Of a DNA stretch of 64,000 bases, positions 19,385-30,010 are shown piece by piece. The notes beneath the pieces are model-generated. The model was not told the origin of the DNA. It worked only from the letters and a program-made list of their open reading frames with translations, and searched no databases. The stretch is from contig NZ_CP045725.1 of the NCBI RefSeq assembly GCF_009646095.1, positions 3,534,001 to 3,598,000 on the forward strand. Reading direction: 5' to 3'. The position numbers were made by a program, and so were the translations under genes. The stretch is from Raineyella fluvialis (lineage in GTDB: Bacteria; Actinomycetota; Actinomycetes; Propionibacteriales; Propionibacteriaceae). Each line of letters begins with the position of its first letter. Position 1 is the first letter of the stretch.

Positions 19385-20176
19385 TCAGCGGAACTGGGCG
19401 ACCATGTCGTACGACAGCCGCACCACCAACACGGCCACGACGACGAGCAGCACCTTGCGGATGAACGCATTGCCTCGGCTCAGGGCCATCCGGGCACCCG
19501 TCAGCCCTCCGGTGACATTGGCGAGGGCCATCATCAGCCCGAGGGCCCAGTTGATGTGCGGGGCGAGCGTGACGATGGCAGCGAGGTTGGTGGCGACGTT
19601 CGCCAGTTTGGCCCGGGAACTGGCGGCAAGGAAACCGTGGCCGAGCACGCCGACGATGAGGATCACGAAGAACGTCCCGGTGCCGGGCCCGAGGAACCCG
19701 TCGTACACCCCCACGCCGAGGCCGATGGCCGCCGCGCGGACGACCAGACCGGTGCCGGTGTGTCGCAGGTGCGACTCCAGTCCGAACTGGGGACGCCGCC
19801 ACAGGTAGCCACCGACCACCAGCAGCGCGACCAGGACGAACGGGGTGAACCACTCCTTGGGCAGCAGGGTGACCAGCCGGGCCCCGATGGCCGAGCCGAT
19901 GGCCGCCCCGCCCATCAGCGGCAGCGTGTCACGCCAGTCGACCCGGATCGTACGCAGGTAGGTGGCGGTGGCGGTGCTCGTGCCGGCGAACGAGGAGATC
20001 TTGTTGGTGCCGGAGATGGTCGCCACCGGGGTGTTCGCGGGCAGTCCGAGCAACAGCGCGGGCAGCTGGATCAGGCCCCCGCCGCCCACCACGGCGTCGA
20101 CCCAGCCGGCGACGAAGGCGACACCGACGAGCCCCGCGACGATCCACGGGGAGATCCCGGCGAGGCTCTCCACCAC
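19385..20176 (-). CDS. TSUP-family (TauE/SafE) membrane permease
   Basis: A 263-residue integral membrane protein with about eight hydrophobic segments and the duplicated TSUP signature: GWVDAVVGGGGLIQLPAL in the first half and GVYDGFLGPGTGTFFVILIV in the second. The family exports or imports sulfite, sulfoacetate and related organosulfur anions; the substrate cannot be read here. The start is one of two adjacent GTG codons, seven bases beyond the proS stop, so it is probably co-transcribed with proS. Confidence 0.9.
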   Translation of the reverse strand: MVESLAGISPWIVAGLVGVAFVAGWVDAVVGGGGLIQLPALLLGLPANTPVATISGTNKISSFAGTSTATATYLRTIRVDWRDTLPLMGGAAIGSAIGARLVTLLPKEWFTPFVLVALLVVGGYLWRRPQFGLESHLRHTGTGLVVRAAAIGLGVGVYDGFLGPGTGTFFVILIVGVLGHGFLAASSRAKLANVATNLAAIVTLAPHINWALGLMMALANVTGGLTGARMALSRGNAFIRKVLLVVVAVLVVRLSYDMVAQFR

Positions 20177-20182
20177 CGACGA

Positions 20183-21939
20183 TCAGCCGCGGACGGCCGC
20201 GACGACCCGTTCCACGACCTCGGCCAGCGGGACGTTCTCGGCCTGTCCGGTGGCCCGGTCACGCACCTCGATGAGCCCCTCGGCCAGTCCGCGCCCGACG
20301 ACCACGGTGGTCGGCATGCCGAGCAGCTCGGCGTCGGCGAACTTCACGCCCGGCGAGGCCTTGCGATCGTCCAGGAGGACCGCGATCCCGGCCGCATCCA
20401 GTTCGCCGGCGAGGTCGGCGGCGTACGCCGCGATCTCCGCGCCCTTGCCGGTCGCGACCACCTGCACGTCGTATGGGGCCAGGGCCCGTGGCCAGCGCAG
20501 GCCCTTGGCGTCGCAGGTGTTCTCGGCGACCGCAGCGACGGCGCGGGACACGCCGACACCGTAGGAGCCCATCGTCACCGTCACCTGCTTGCCGTTCTGG
20601 TCCAGCACCTTGAGGCCGAGCGCCTCGGCGTACTTGCGGCCGAGCTGGAAGATGTGACCCATCTCGATGCCGCGGGCGAGCTGGAGCGGGCCGGAGCCGT
20701 CGGGCGAGGGGTCGCCCTCGCGGATCTCGGCCACGTCGATGACACCGTCGGAGGTGAAGTCACGGCCGCAGACCAGGTCGAACACGTGCTTCTGGTCGGC
20801 GTCGGCGCCGGTGATCCACCGGGTGCCCTCGACCACGCGGGGGTCGGTCAGGTACTTCACCCCGGAGGAGTTCTTCTCCCCCAGCACGCCGGGGCCGATG
20901 TAGCCCTTGACCAGGGTCGGGTACTTGGCGAAATCCGCCTCGGCGAAGGGCACGGCGACGGCGGGCTCGACCTGGGCCTCGAGGCGCTTCTCGTCGACCT
21001 CGCGGTCGCCGGGCAGGCCGATGGCCAGCGGCTCCTTGGTGCCGTCGGGGTACTCGAGCATGAAGACGACGTTCTTCAGGGTGTCGGCGCCGTTCCAGGG
21101 CCGATCGGTGCGTGGCTGGAGGTCGTCAGCGACCCGCAGGAGGGCCTCGATGGTGGTCGCCTGCGGTGTGTCCTCGACATGCGCGGCGGGGACGTCGTCG
21201 TACGCCAACGGCTCGGGGCACCGATCCGGACCGCCTCCACGTTGGCGGCGTACCCGCCCGGGGAGCGGACGAAGGTGTCCTCGCCGTTCTCGGCAACGGC
21301 GAGGAACTCCTCGGAGGCCGAACCGCCCATCGCGCCCGACATCGCCTGGACGATGGCGTAGTCGAGGCCGAGTCGGTCGAAGATCCTGATGTAGGCGTCG
21401 CGGTGCTTGTCGTACGCGGCCTGCAGACCGGCGTCATCGACGTCGAACGAGTAGGAGTCCTTCATCACGAACTCACGACCGCGCAGCAGACCGGCGCGCG
21501 GACGCGCCTCGTCGCGGTACTTCGTCTGGATCTGGTAGAGGACCAGCGGCAGGTCCTTGTAGGAGGAGTAGAGGTCCTTCACCAGCAGGGTGAACATCTC
21601 CTCATGCGTGGGCCCGAGGAGCATGTCGTTGCCCTTGCGGTCCTTGAGCCGGAAGAGGTTGGGTCCGTACTCGACCCACCGGTCCGTCAGCTCGTACGGC
21701 TCCCGCGGCAGCAGCGCCGGGAAGTGCACCTCCTGGGCGCCGATGGCGTCCATCTCCTCGCGGACGATGTCCTCGACCTTGTGCAGCACGCGCAGCCCGA
21801 GCGGTAGCCAGGTGTAGATGCCCGGAGCGGCACGACGGATGTACCCGCCGCGGACCAGCCAGCGGTGGCTGGGGACCTCGGCGTCCGCCGGGTCCTCTCG
21901 CAGGGTCCGGACGAACAACTCCGACATCTTCGTGATCAC
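20183..21939 (-). CDS. proS: Prolyl-tRNA synthetase (one apparent frameshift)
   Basis: Read across one missing base, this is a 585-residue class II prolyl-tRNA synthetase of the bacterial type. Class II motif 1 lies in [19 protein letters not shown], motif 2 around [18 protein letters not shown], and the YbaK-like editing insertion spans roughly residues 225-400. The anticodon domain follows ([14 protein letters not shown], ending near 20183). The frame breaks opposite the G-run 21215-21218; one extra C on the coding strand joins AVRIGAPEP to [13 protein letters not shown]. Since the enzyme is essential, error in the assembly is the simplest reading. The ATG at 21939 lies about 32 bases after the -10 box TAGAGT. 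Confidence 0.92.
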
Positions 21940-21971
21940 AAGGGGCTCCCAGGGGGTCGGTGGACAGCCAG

Positions 21972-21977
21972 ACTCTA
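21972..21977 (-). promoter_or_regulatory. Probable -10 box of the proS promoter
   Basis: TAGAGT on the minus strand, 33-38 bases before the proS ATG, in the gap after the DUF2254 gene. Confidence 0.4.
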
Positions 21978-22017
21978 CCGCGCTGCGCAGCGACGGCCCG
22001 AACCGGCGACGCTGGTC

Positions 22018-23343
22018 TCACCGTGCCGATGGTTCGCGCCGGTAGTGCTCTATCCGGCCGAGCAGGGCCTCCTCGGACGCCCGGACCATCCGCAGGTCGG
22101 CCGGCTGGCGGACCTCCCGCTCGGCGTCCGCACCGATGAGGCGGGCCTGTTCGGCGAGGTGACCGAGCCGGTGGGCGTCGTGACGGGTGACGAAGGCGCA
22201 GTTCTCGAGCAGCCTCAGCAGGGCCAGATCGACCGTCGGTTCACCGGCGCCGTAGCGCCGGACCAGCCCGCACATGGTCGCCAGGTACTCCTCGAACCGG
22301 CGGCTCGGCACGACGACCACCGCCGGGTCGCGACGGACCACCAGGGGGCCCAGCGGAAGCCGAGCAAGTTCGGTGAAGATCACCGACATGTGGTCGACCG
22401 CCTGGACCGCGGTGTACGGGTCGTTGACCGCTGGTGACAGGGCCTTGCAGGCGGCGTCGACGAGCTGACGGATCCCCATCGCGGCGTCCTGCTGGCGGGT
22501 CCGCTCGAAACCGATCCCGACGGCACGGTGGATGGCGTGCTCCAGGGCCGCCAGGTCCGGCTGCGGATCGTCAGGTCCCGGCGTCCATACCTCGGCGAGG
22601 TGCCGGGAGGCGACCACGTGCTGACCGACGCGGTACTGCAGCGCGATGGAGACGCCGTAACGTTGGGCGACCCTGAGCAGGGCCTCGGGCCGGACGGTCA
22701 CCACGTACCCCGAGGATGAAGCGGGGATCCCGACCGCCCAGGCGGGCGGCTTCGGGGGCGCCGGATCGACGTCTCGCGCCAGGTGCCGGGCCACCTCCAC
22801 GGACTGACGCTCGACCCGCAGCATGATGGCGTCCACCTGGATCGAGTGCGAGAGGTGATCGGCGAACACGACGACCCCGGCGAGGCTGGCGAACAGGGCC
22901 GCGACGGCACCGCTGACGGCCAGGCGGGGGTACTCGGCATCGTCGGGACCGATCCCGACGGTGAACAGGCCGGCCGCGCTGTAGGCGAACGTCCCCATGA
23001 AGACGCTCAGGACCACCTGGTTGGTCCGGTCACGCAGGAAATTGCGCAGCAGCCGGGGTGAGTACTGGGTGGAGGCCAACTGGAGGGCGACCACGCTGAG
23101 GCCGAGGACGAGGGCGATGACGGTCACCACGGTGCTGGTGATCGTCACCAGCAGGTCACGGGCCTGGCCGCTGGACCCGCGGAAGCCCAGCGCCGCGAGC
23201 CAGGAGCCGTCGGCGGGGTGCAGGTGCGACAGGGCGACCCCGAGCAGGATCGCCAGCAGACCGGCCGCGAACGGCATCACCCACAGGGCCGCACTGACGT
23301 ACTCGGACACATTCCCGCGACGTATCACGACACCAGAGTGCAC
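22018..23343 (-). CDS. DUF2254 family membrane protein
   Basis: A 441-residue protein with four hydrophobic segments in its first ~170 residues and a soluble C-terminal half. Typical DUF2254 motifs are visible: LQLASTQYSPRLLRNFLRDR followed by TNQVVLSVFMGTFAYS, and ACKALSPAVNDPYTAVQAVD. The function of the family is unknown. It starts at a GTG 15 bases after the upstream acetyltransferase stop; an internal GTG at 23328 is an alternative start. It is the extra gene in an otherwise typical ispG-GNAT-proS order. Confidence 0.85.
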   Translation of the reverse strand: MHSGVVIRRGNVSEYVSAALWVMPFAAGLLAILLGVALSHLHPADGSWLAALGFRGSSGQARDLLVTITSTVVTVIALVLGLSVVALQLASTQYSPRLLRNFLRDRTNQVVLSVFMGTFAYSAAGLFTVGIGPDDAEYPRLAVSGAVAALFASLAGVVVFADHLSHSIQVDAIMLRVERQSVEVARHLARDVDPAPPKPPAWAVGIPASSSGYVVTVRPEALLRVAQRYGVSIALQYRVGQHVVASRHLAEVWTPGPDDPQPDLAALEHAIHRAVGIGFERTRQQDAAMGIRQLVDAACKALSPAVNDPYTAVQAVDHMSVIFTELARLPLGPLVVRRDPAVVVVPSRRFEEYLATMCGLVRRYGAGEPTVDLALLRLLENCAFVTRHDAHRLGHLAEQARLIGADAEREVRQPADLRMVRASEEALLGRIEHYRREPSAR

Positions 23344-23358
23344 CCCTGGCCGCCGCCG

Positions 23359-24225
23359 CTAGTAGAGAATCGTCGCGAACTCCCCGACCTGGCGCATGCC
23401 GGCCCGCCGGTACGTCGCGAGCGCGGGGGCGTTGAAATCGTTCACGTACAGCGTGACGATCGGCCAGCGGGCCCGGGCCTGTCTGATGACGGCGGCCATC
23501 GCGGGCGCCGCGATCCCCTGGCCGCGTCGGTCCGGGGCGACCCAGACGCCCTGGACCTGGCAGACGCTCGACGTCGCCGATCCGATGTCGGCCTTGAAGA
23601 TGACCCGGCCATCCTCGACGATCGCGTACGAGCGGCCCTGCTGGATCAGCGAGCGGATGTAGATCCGGTACGAGACGTCGGAGCCGCCGACGGCCGGCGA
23701 CTGGCCGACCTCCTCGGTGTACATCGCCACCGCGGCGTCGGCGTACGGCTGCCAGAGGTCCATGGTCGCCGGCCGCACCCGCGGATCGCTCGGGATGGTC
23801 GGGTCGCCGTCGAGCAACATCACCGGTTGGCGCGACCTGATGTCGCGGGCATCCGCCCAGCCCGTACCCCACTGGCGCACCAGTTCGTGGTAGAGCGTCA
23901 TCGCCGCCTCGGCGGGGCCGATGATGGACGACGCCATCCGCTGGTAGCCGGCGAACGCGGCGAAGGCCGCGCAGGCGCGCGCGTCCGCGTTCACCGGCAC
24001 CATGTTGGACCCGGCATGCAGCATCGCCCGCAGCCGCCCGCCCTCCTCGTAACCCCAGACCGGGCACCCCAGGGTCACCCGGTCCAGGCCGCCGGTACGG
24101 ATCCGCGAGGCGACGTAGACGTTGTCCACCGGGTCCCGGCGCAACAGGGCGAGCGCGTCGGGCAGGTCGTCGGCGCCGAGGGTACGGACGCCGAAGGTCG
24201 TCGAGGGCCGGGCCGGGGCGGACAT
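23359..24225 (-). CDS. GNAT acetyltransferase with N-terminal DUF4081 domain
   Basis: A 288-residue protein with an N-terminal DUF4081 region (DALALLRRDPVDNVYVASRI, VWGYEEGGRLRAMLHAGSNMVPV) and a C-terminal GNAT domain whose acetyl-CoA loop reads GVWVAPDRRGQGIAAPAM. This fusion lies between ispG and proS in many actinobacteria; its substrate is not established. The ATG at 24225 is 19 bases after the ispG stop. The open frame continues upstream through ispG without similarity. Confidence 0.85.
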   Translation of the reverse strand: MSAPARPSTTFGVRTLGADDLPDALALLRRDPVDNVYVASRIRTGGLDRVTLGCPVWGYEEGGRLRAMLHAGSNMVPVNADARACAAFAAFAGYQRMASSIIGPAEAAMTLYHELVRQWGTGWADARDIRSRQPVMLLDGDPTIPSDPRVRPATMDLWQPYADAAVAMYTEEVGQSPAVGGSDVSYRIYIRSLIQQGRSYAIVEDGRVIFKADIGSATSSVCQVQGVWVAPDRRGQGIAAPAMAAVIRQARARWPIVTLYVNDFNAPALATYRRAGMRQVGEFATILY

Positions 24226-24244
24226 GAGGGCTCCCGACGCCGGG

Positions 24245-25408
24245 TCAGCCGACGCTGACGACGGGGGAACCGGCGGGCTGGTCTGCCCCCGGCGCCGCCT
24301 GTGCTGACTCGGCGAGCCGGTTGGCCTCCTCGATGAGCGTCTCGACGATCTGGTCCTCGGGCACGGTCTTGACGACCTCGCCGTGCACGAAGATCTGGCC
24401 CTTGCCATTACCCGAAGCGACACCGAGGTCGGCCTCGCGGGCCTCACCGGGTCCGTTGACGACGCAGCCCATGACGGCCACCCGCAGCGGCACGGTCATC
24501 CCCTCGAGGCCCTTGGTCACCTCGTCGGCCAGGGTGTAGACGTCGACCTGGGCCCGGCCGCAGGACGGGCAGGAGACGATCTCCAGGTGCCGCGGCCGCA
24601 TTCCCAGCGACTCGAGGATCTTGACCCCGACCTTGACCTCCTCGACCGGCGGGGCGGAGAGGGACACCCGAATGGTGTCGCCGATCCCCTGGGCCAGCAG
24701 GGCGCCGAAGGCGACGGCGGACTTGACCGTGCCCTGGAAGGCGGGGCCGGCCTCGGTGACGCCCAGGTGCAGCGGGTAGTCGCATGCCTCGGCGAGCAGT
24801 TGGTAGGCGCGGATCATCACCACCGGATCGTGGTGCTTGACCGAGATGGCGAAGTCACGGAAGCCGACATCCTCGAACAGGCGCGCCTCCTGCATCGCCG
24901 ACGCGACGAGCGCCTCAGGCGTCGCGGCGCCGTACTGCTCCATGATCCGCTTGTCGAGGGAACCCGCGTTGACGCCGATCCGCAGCGGCACCTGGGCGTC
25001 GGAGGCCGCCTTGGCGATCTCGGCGATCTTGTTGTCGAACTGCTTGATGTTGCCCGGGTTCACCCGGACCGCGGCACAACCGGCCTCGATCGCCTGGAAC
25101 ACGTAGCGCGGCTGGAAATGGATGTCGGCGACGACCGGGATCTTCGACTTCTTGGCGATGATGTGCAGGACGTCGGCGTCATCCTGGCTGGGGACCGCGA
25201 CGCGCACGATGTCACAGCCGGCGGCGGTCAGCTCGGCGATCTGCTGCAGCGTCCCGTTGATGTCGGTGGTCTTGGTGGTGGTCATGGACTGCACGGAGAC
25301 AGGGGCGTCACCGCCGACCTCCACCGACCCGACCTTCAGCTTGCGCGTCACGTGGCGGGGGGCGAGCTGGATCGGGGCGGGAGCGGGCATTCCGAGACGT
25401 GTAGCCAT
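24245..25408 (-). CDS. ispG: 4-hydroxy-3-methylbut-2-enyl diphosphate synthase (flavodoxin)
   Basis: A 387-residue [4Fe-4S] enzyme of the non-mevalonate isoprenoid pathway, converting methylerythritol cyclodiphosphate to HMBPP. The TIM-barrel part contains [14 protein letters not shown] and [11 protein letters not shown]; the cluster ligands are in [12 protein letters not shown] and [11 protein letters not shown]. The ATG at 25408 has TACTCT six bases before it and no ribosome binding site, so the message is probably leaderless. A slightly earlier in-frame start (25432) would include the -10 box itself. Dxr of the same pathway is encoded 2.7 kb away on the same strand. Confidence 0.96.
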   Translation of the reverse strand: MATRLGMPAPAPIQLAPRHVTRKLKVGSVEVGGDAPVSVQSMTTTKTTDINGTLQQIAELTAAGCDIVRVAVPSQDDADVLHIIAKKSKIPVVADIHFQPRYVFQAIEAGCAAVRVNPGNIKQFDNKIAEIAKAASDAQVPLRIGVNAGSLDKRIMEQYGAATPEALVASAMQEARLFEDVGFRDFAISVKHHDPVVMIRAYQLLAEACDYPLHLGVTEAGPAFQGTVKSAVAFGALLAQGIGDTIRVSLSAPPVEEVKVGVKILESLGMRPRHLEIVSCPSCGRAQVDVYTLADEVTKGLEGMTVPLRVAVMGCVVNGPGEAREADLGVASGNGKGQIFVHGEVVKTVPEDQIVETLIEEANRLAESAQAAPGADQPAGSPVVSVG

Positions 25409-25420
25409 GCGACAAGAGTA
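25406..25420 (-). promoter_or_regulatory. Leaderless promoter of ispG
   Basis: Minus-strand TACTCT (25420-25415), six bases, then ATG. No Shine-Dalgarno sequence is present. Confidence 0.5.
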
Positions 25421-25507
25421 GGCCAACCGCAAGGTGGGTACGGAGTCGAACCTGAGCGGCGTCGGAGCCGAGGGGGACGGGCTCGCCAGCGGCCACCCCG
25501 CCAGGCG

Positions 25508-26806
25508 TCAGAACAGCCGGATCGGGCTGACCAGGTCGGCGACCACCAGGACAACCCCGGCGAGCACGACGAAGCTGGTGACCAGCCACGACACCGGCAG
25601 GAGCTTGGTGGTGTCGAAGGGCGGCGGGCTGGACCGGCGCCGCAGGCGGGCCAGCAGCTGGCGCAGACCGTCCCAGGTCGCCCCCGCCAGGTGTCCGCCG
25701 TCCAGCGGAGGCAGCGGAACGAGATTGAACAGGGCGACGAAGAGGTTGACCGATCCCAGGAGCTGGGCCACGAAAGCGACCTTGTTACCGGAGCTGAGCT
25801 GGTTGGTGGTGACGACCTCACCGGCGACCCGGGAGGCACCGACAACGCTGACCGGACCATAGAGATCCCGAGGCTGGCCGGTGACCAGTCCGGCGGCGGT
25901 GTGCCACACCTTCACCGGGAAACCGATCAGGGCATAGACCGATTGCACGGTCATCGTCCACATGTCCTTGACGACCCGGACCGGTCCGCCGCGCTGCACC
26001 TCCTGGGTCGGTGAGACGCCGAGGAAGCCGGCCTCCACATTGCGTCCAGGGTCCACTTTGCTCGGCACCCCGGTGGTGACCGTCGGTGTCGGCGTCAGTG
26101 TCACGGTGCGCCCGCCACGCTCGACCACGAGCGTGGCGGGCGCGGAGAGATTGTCGCGGATCATGCGGGAGAATTGGTCCCAGTCCGCGGGGCGCCGGCC
26201 GTTGAAGCTGACAATCACGTCACCTGCCTGCACACCCATGGCGTGCGCGGGCGTGGGTGCGTCCCCCGGGAGGCAGGTGTGGTCGGATCGCCCCGCCGGG
26301 ATGACGCACTCCGAGACCGACTGCACCGTCATAGTGGGCCGGGCGACCCCCGCCCCGGCGGTGACGCCGAGGAAGAGCAGGAAAGCGATCAGGATGTTCA
26401 TCGCCGGACCGCCGGCCATGATGATCAGGCGTTGCCAGACCGGCTTCTGGTAGAGGAGGGTACCGTCATCCTCCGGCGTCACGTCCTCCCACTCGTACGA
26501 GCGGGCGTCCTCGGCGATCTGCTGCAGGAAGTTGGTTCCGCTCGCACGGACCCGGGTGTCCCCCGGCGCCGGCGGATACATCCCCACCAGCTTCACGTAG
26601 CCGCCGAGCGGCAGCGCCTTGACCCCGTAGTCGGTGGACCCGTACCGGCGCTTCCACAGCGTCTTGCCGAAGCCGACGAAGTACTCGGTCACCTTGACCC
26701 GGAAGATCTTCGCCGGCACCAGGTGGCCGACCTCGTGGAGGGCGACCGAGAGCATGATGAGGGCGAAGAAGACCACCGTCCCCAGCACGTACCACAACGT
26801 CTGCAT
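25508..26806 (-). CDS. rseP: Site-2 (RseP/Rip-type) intramembrane zinc metalloprotease
   Basis: A 432-residue M50 protease acting inside the membrane. The zinc motif HEVGH (His24, Glu25, His28) lies in the first membrane segment; a PDZ domain covers about residues 195-275 (MGVQAGDVIVSFNGRRPADWDQF); the third ligand region NLVPLPPLDGGHL is near residue 365, followed by the last membrane helix. Family members release sigma factors by cutting membrane anti-sigma factors; in mycobacteria the orthologue also lies between dxr and ispG, as here. ATG start with AGGAC upstream. Confidence 0.93.
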   Translation of the reverse strand: MQTLWYVLGTVVFFALIMLSVALHEVGHLVPAKIFRVKVTEYFVGFGKTLWKRRYGSTDYGVKALPLGGYVKLVGMYPPAPGDTRVRASGTNFLQQIAEDARSYEWEDVTPEDDGTLLYQKPVWQRLIIMAGGPAMNILIAFLLFLGVTAGAGVARPTMTVQSVSECVIPAGRSDHTCLPGDAPTPAHAMGVQAGDVIVSFNGRRPADWDQFSRMIRDNLSAPATLVVERGGRTVTLTPTPTVTTGVPSKVDPGRNVEAGFLGVSPTQEVQRGGPVRVVKDMWTMTVQSVYALIGFPVKVWHTAAGLVTGQPRDLYGPVSVVGASRVAGEVVTTNQLSSGNKVAFVAQLLGSVNLFVALFNLVPLPPLDGGHLAGATWDGLRQLLARLRRRSSPPPFDTTKLLPVSWLVTSFVVLAGVVLVVADLVSPIRLF

Positions 26807-26857
26807 CGCTGGTCCTGTCCTCCGTCGTCCGTACGGTGCGCCTCGGCACCGCTGTCG

Positions 26858-28099
26858 TCAGGGCCGTCCGGCCACGTCCGGCGCCGTACGACGCCGTGCA
26901 GCCTGGCGGGCCCAGGCATCGGCGGCCAACACGGTCTCCACCGTGATCGCGTCGTCCCCGACGAATCGGGAGCCCTCGGTGACCGGCGTGCCGGCCCCAC
27001 TCTCGTGTTCGTCCAGGACGGCGGTGATGGTGTCCACGATGGCGAGGAAGCCGATCCGTCCCTCGCAGAACGCATCGACACACACCTCGTTCGCCGCGTT
27101 GAACACCGCTGGCGCCGTTCCCCCCAGTGTGCCCGCCCGGCGCGCGAGTTCAACCGCCGGGAACGCCACGGTGTCGAGCGGCTCGAACGTCCAGGACGCG
27201 GCCGTCGTCCAGTCGACGGGTGCCGCGGCCCCCGCCACCCGGTCGGGCCAGGTGAGACCGAGGGCGATCGGCAGCTTCATGTCCGGCGGGGAGCACTGGG
27301 CGATCAGGGCCCCGTCGACGTACTGCACGGCGGAATGAACGATCGACTGCGGGTGAACGACGACCTGGATGCGGTCCAGTGGCATGTCGTAGAGGAGTCC
27401 GGCCTCGATCAGCTCCAGGCCCTTGTTGACCAGGGTCGCGGAGTTGATGGTGATCACCCGGCCCATCTGCCAGGTCGGATGGGCCATCGCCTGGTCCGGC
27501 GTCACGTCGGTGAGCTCGTCGCGGGTCCGGCCGCGGAAGGGCCCTCCCGAGGCGGTCAGCACCAGCTTGTCGACCTCCGAGGCGCGTCCGGCCCGGAGGC
27601 ACTGGGCGAAGGCGGAGTGCTCGGAGTCGACGGCGACGAGCTGGCCCGGAGCGGCGGCTTCCGTGACGAGGCGGCCGCCGATGACCAGCGACTCCTTGTT
27701 CGCCAGGGCCAGCGTCGTGCCCGCGCGCAGGGCGGCCAGGGTGGGCAGCAGGCCGACCGATCCGGTGATCCCGTTGAGGACGACGTCGGCCGGTTCGGCG
27801 GCCAGCTCCGTCGCCGCGTCCGCCCCGGCGATGATCCGCGGCAGGCGTACGTCGCCCCGGTTCCAGCCACGCTGCTGGGCCGCCGCGTAGAGGGCGAGCT
27901 GTAGGTCCTGCACCGCCGTCGGCCGGGCCAGCGCGACGGTCCGCGGGGCGTACTCGAGGACCTGCTCGGCGAGCACGTCGACGCTGCCGCCACCGGCGGC
28001 CAACCCCACCACCCGGAACTGGTCGCGGCGGGAGGCGATGACCTCCAGCGCCTGAGTGCCGATAGAACCGGTGCTGCCCAGAATGATCACGTCACGCAC
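26858..28099 (-). CDS. dxr: 1-deoxy-D-xylulose 5-phosphate reductoisomerase
   Basis: A 413-residue NADPH enzyme making methylerythritol phosphate, the committed non-mevalonate step. The nucleotide-binding motif [12 protein letters not shown] is at the N-terminus; [23 protein letters not shown] and the flexible-loop TASGGPFRG segment supply the metal and substrate sites. GTG 28099 gives the common VRDVIILG beginning, but GGAGG at 28105-28101 is better spaced for GTG 28090, three codons later. An in-frame extension to 28837 crosses the divergent MFS gene and is spurious. It is co-oriented with rseP and ispG. Confidence 0.95.
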   Translation of the reverse strand: MRDVIILGSTGSIGTQALEVIASRRDQFRVVGLAAGGGSVDVLAEQVLEYAPRTVALARPTAVQDLQLALYAAAQQRGWNRGDVRLPRIIAGADAATELAAEPADVVLNGITGSVGLLPTLAALRAGTTLALANKESLVIGGRLVTEAAAPGQLVAVDSEHSAFAQCLRAGRASEVDKLVLTASGGPFRGRTRDELTDVTPDQAMAHPTWQMGRVITINSATLVNKGLELIEAGLLYDMPLDRIQVVVHPQSIVHSAVQYVDGALIAQCSPPDMKLPIALGLTWPDRVAGAAAPVDWTTAASWTFEPLDTVAFPAVELARRAGTLGGTAPAVFNAANEVCVDAFCEGRIGFLAIVDTITAVLDEHESGAGTPVTEGSRFVGDDAITVETVLAADAWARQAARRRTAPDVAGRP

Positions 28100-28200
28100 C
28101 CCTCCAGTCTCGCACGCTGCCACCCCGACATTCCCCCCGCGAGCACCCGGGAGGAGACCCGGGATGAGGCCTCGGCGTTCGTCGACGCGGAACACCCCGG

Positions 28201-28216
28201 TGTGACGACGATCACT
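28201..28216 (+). promoter_or_regulatory. CRP/GlxR-like operator upstream of the MFS gene
   Basis: TGTGACGACGATCACT matches the CRP/GlxR half-sites TGTGA-N6-TCACA at nine of ten defined positions. It lies 125 bases before the MFS ATG and about 100 before the divergent dxr start. No -10 box is obvious for the MFS gene. Confidence 0.5.
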
Positions 28217-28340
28217 TCCGCTCATGGTCTTCTCAGCCGGGCAGAAGCCGGGCCCCGCGGACCCGGACCGGGCGAGCGGACTCCAGGTCACCGAAGGCCG
28301 CGCCAGCGCCGACGACGGACCCCCGACCCTGGGAGGACCC

Positions 28341-29813
28341 ATGGACACCACGCAACAGCTCCGTGCGCGGAGCATCCCCGACATTCCCGCCGACCCCGCC
28401 AAAGAGGCCAGGACTGCCGGCTGGGTGGCCGCGATCGCCGGCCTCTCGCTGCTGTTCGACGGCTTCGACCTGACCGTGTACGGCACGGTCCTGCCCGGTC
28501 TGGCGACCGGCGGCTCCAACACCTTGGGCTGGTGGTCCAGCGGCATCAGTGGCGGCCTCAAGATCAACCCGGCGGTGGCCGGCGAGCTCGGATCGTACGC
28601 CCTCATCGGCGTGATGATCGGTGCCCTGACGGCGGGCGCCATCGGCGACCGGATCGGGCGCAAGAAGCTCATCCTGGCCGGTATCGCCTGGTTCTCGCTG
28701 GGCATGTTCGCCACTGCCTTCGCCCAGTCGATCGCCGTCTTCGGCACGCTGCGGCTGCTCACCGGCCTCGGGCTCGGGGTCCTGCTGGCGACCGCGGGTG
28801 CGGTGATGGCCGAGTTCGCGCCGGCCGGCAAGCGCAACTTCTACAACGCGATCGTCTACTCCGGCATCCCCGCCGGCGGCGTCCTCGCCGCAGTCCTGGG
28901 CCTCGCTCTGCTCGGCCACATCGGGTGGCGCGGCATGTTCATGGTCGGCGCCACACCGATCCTGTTCCTCTTCCCCCTCGCCCTCGCCAAGCTGCCCGAG
29001 TCCCCCCGCTGGTTGCTCAGCCGCGGGCAGGTCGACAAGGCCGCCGAGATCTCGCGCCGCACCGGCATCCCGCTCACCGAGCACCAGCAGTACGGCGGCG
29101 TGCCCGTCGCCGAGGACCTGCACCTCGAGCAGCCGCAGAAGACCGGGTTCGCCGGCATCTTCTCCCGGAAGTACCTGGTCGGCACGCTCTTCCTCGGTTT
29201 CATGAGCTTCTCCGGCCTGCTGCTCACCTTCGGTCTGAACACCTGGCTGCCGACCATCATGGGCGGACACTTCAAGGACGCCGGCATGGGCGCCGACGCC
29301 GCCAAGCAGTACGGCCTCATCTTCCTGCTGCTCCTCAACGGCGGGGCCGTCGTCGGTGGCCTGATCGCCTCCCGGGTCGCCGACAAGGCCGGACCGCAGC
29401 GGGTCATCTTCACCACCTTCACGCTGGCCGCGCTCTCCCTGACCCTGATGACCTTCGGCTTCCCGATCCCGCTGCTGCTCGCCTTCATCGCCGTCGCCGG
29501 TGTCGGCGTGCTGGGCACCCAGGTGCTGATCTACGGCTTCACGTCGAACTACTACACCACCAACGTCCGGGCCGCTGGCGTCGCCTGGTGCTCCGGCTTC
29601 GGCCGGCTGGGTGGCATCCTTGGCCCGCTGATCGGCGGCTGGCTGGCCGCCGCCGGCCTGAAGGGAGACGCCGCCTTCTACGTGTTCGCCGGAGTCGCCG
29701 TGTTCGGCGCGGTGATGACCGTCCTGGTGCCCCGGCCGGCCAAGGGCCGCTCGGATGCGGAGCAGCTGGCCGCCGAGCAGGCGGAGGAGACCGCACGGCA
29801 TGCGGTGAGCTGA
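28341..29813 (+). CDS. MFS transporter, aromatic acid:H+ symporter type
   Basis: A 490-residue, 12-helix major facilitator. The cytoplasmic loop motif [16 protein letters not shown] follows helix 2, the [15 protein letters not shown] start in helix 1 carries the Asp pair typical of the AAHS family (PcaK, BenK, GenK), and [11 protein letters not shown] is the second-half loop. Uptake of benzoate-like or hydroxybenzoate-like acids is inferred from these motifs; no catabolic genes adjoin it. The ATG at 28341 follows GGGAGGA; an earlier frame start at 28224 has none. A CRP/GlxR-like site lies upstream and a strong terminator downstream. Confidence 0.85.
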   Translation: MDTTQQLRARSIPDIPADPAKEARTAGWVAAIAGLSLLFDGFDLTVYGTVLPGLATGGSNTLGWWSSGISGGLKINPAVAGELGSYALIGVMIGALTAGAIGDRIGRKKLILAGIAWFSLGMFATAFAQSIAVFGTLRLLTGLGLGVLLATAGAVMAEFAPAGKRNFYNAIVYSGIPAGGVLAAVLGLALLGHIGWRGMFMVGATPILFLFPLALAKLPESPRWLLSRGQVDKAAEISRRTGIPLTEHQQYGGVPVAEDLHLEQPQKTGFAGIFSRKYLVGTLFLGFMSFSGLLLTFGLNTWLPTIMGGHFKDAGMGADAAKQYGLIFLLLLNGGAVVGGLIASRVADKAGPQRVIFTTFTLAALSLTLMTFGFPIPLLLAFIAVAGVGVLGTQVLIYGFTSNYYTTNVRAAGVAWCSGFGRLGGILGPLIGGWLAAAGLKGDAAFYVFAGVAVFGAVMTVLVPRPAKGRSDAEQLAAEQAEETARHAVS

Positions 29814-29859
29814 CCGTCGACGTCGGGCCGGATCGTTGATCGGGGCCCTTCACCACCTG

Positions 29860-29899
29860 CACAGCGGGCCGGTGTCCTTGGGGACGCCGGCCCGCTGTG
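29860..29899 (+). terminator. MFS gene terminator: 18-base-pair hairpin
   Basis: Arms CACAGCGGGCCGGTGTCC and GGACGCCGGCCCGCTGTG pair over 18 positions with one G-T pair and a four-base loop, 46 bases after the stop. It isolates the MFS gene from the riboflavin operon. Confidence 0.8.
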
Positions 29900-30010
29900 G
29901 CGTCCGCCGGGATGGCGTGGCTATCCGCCGGAACTCGCGCCAGGCTGCGCCCGTCTCTCGGTGTCGACGTCCCTGTGGTGCCCGCGTGCTGCGTGGTAAC
30001 GTCTGCGGTA

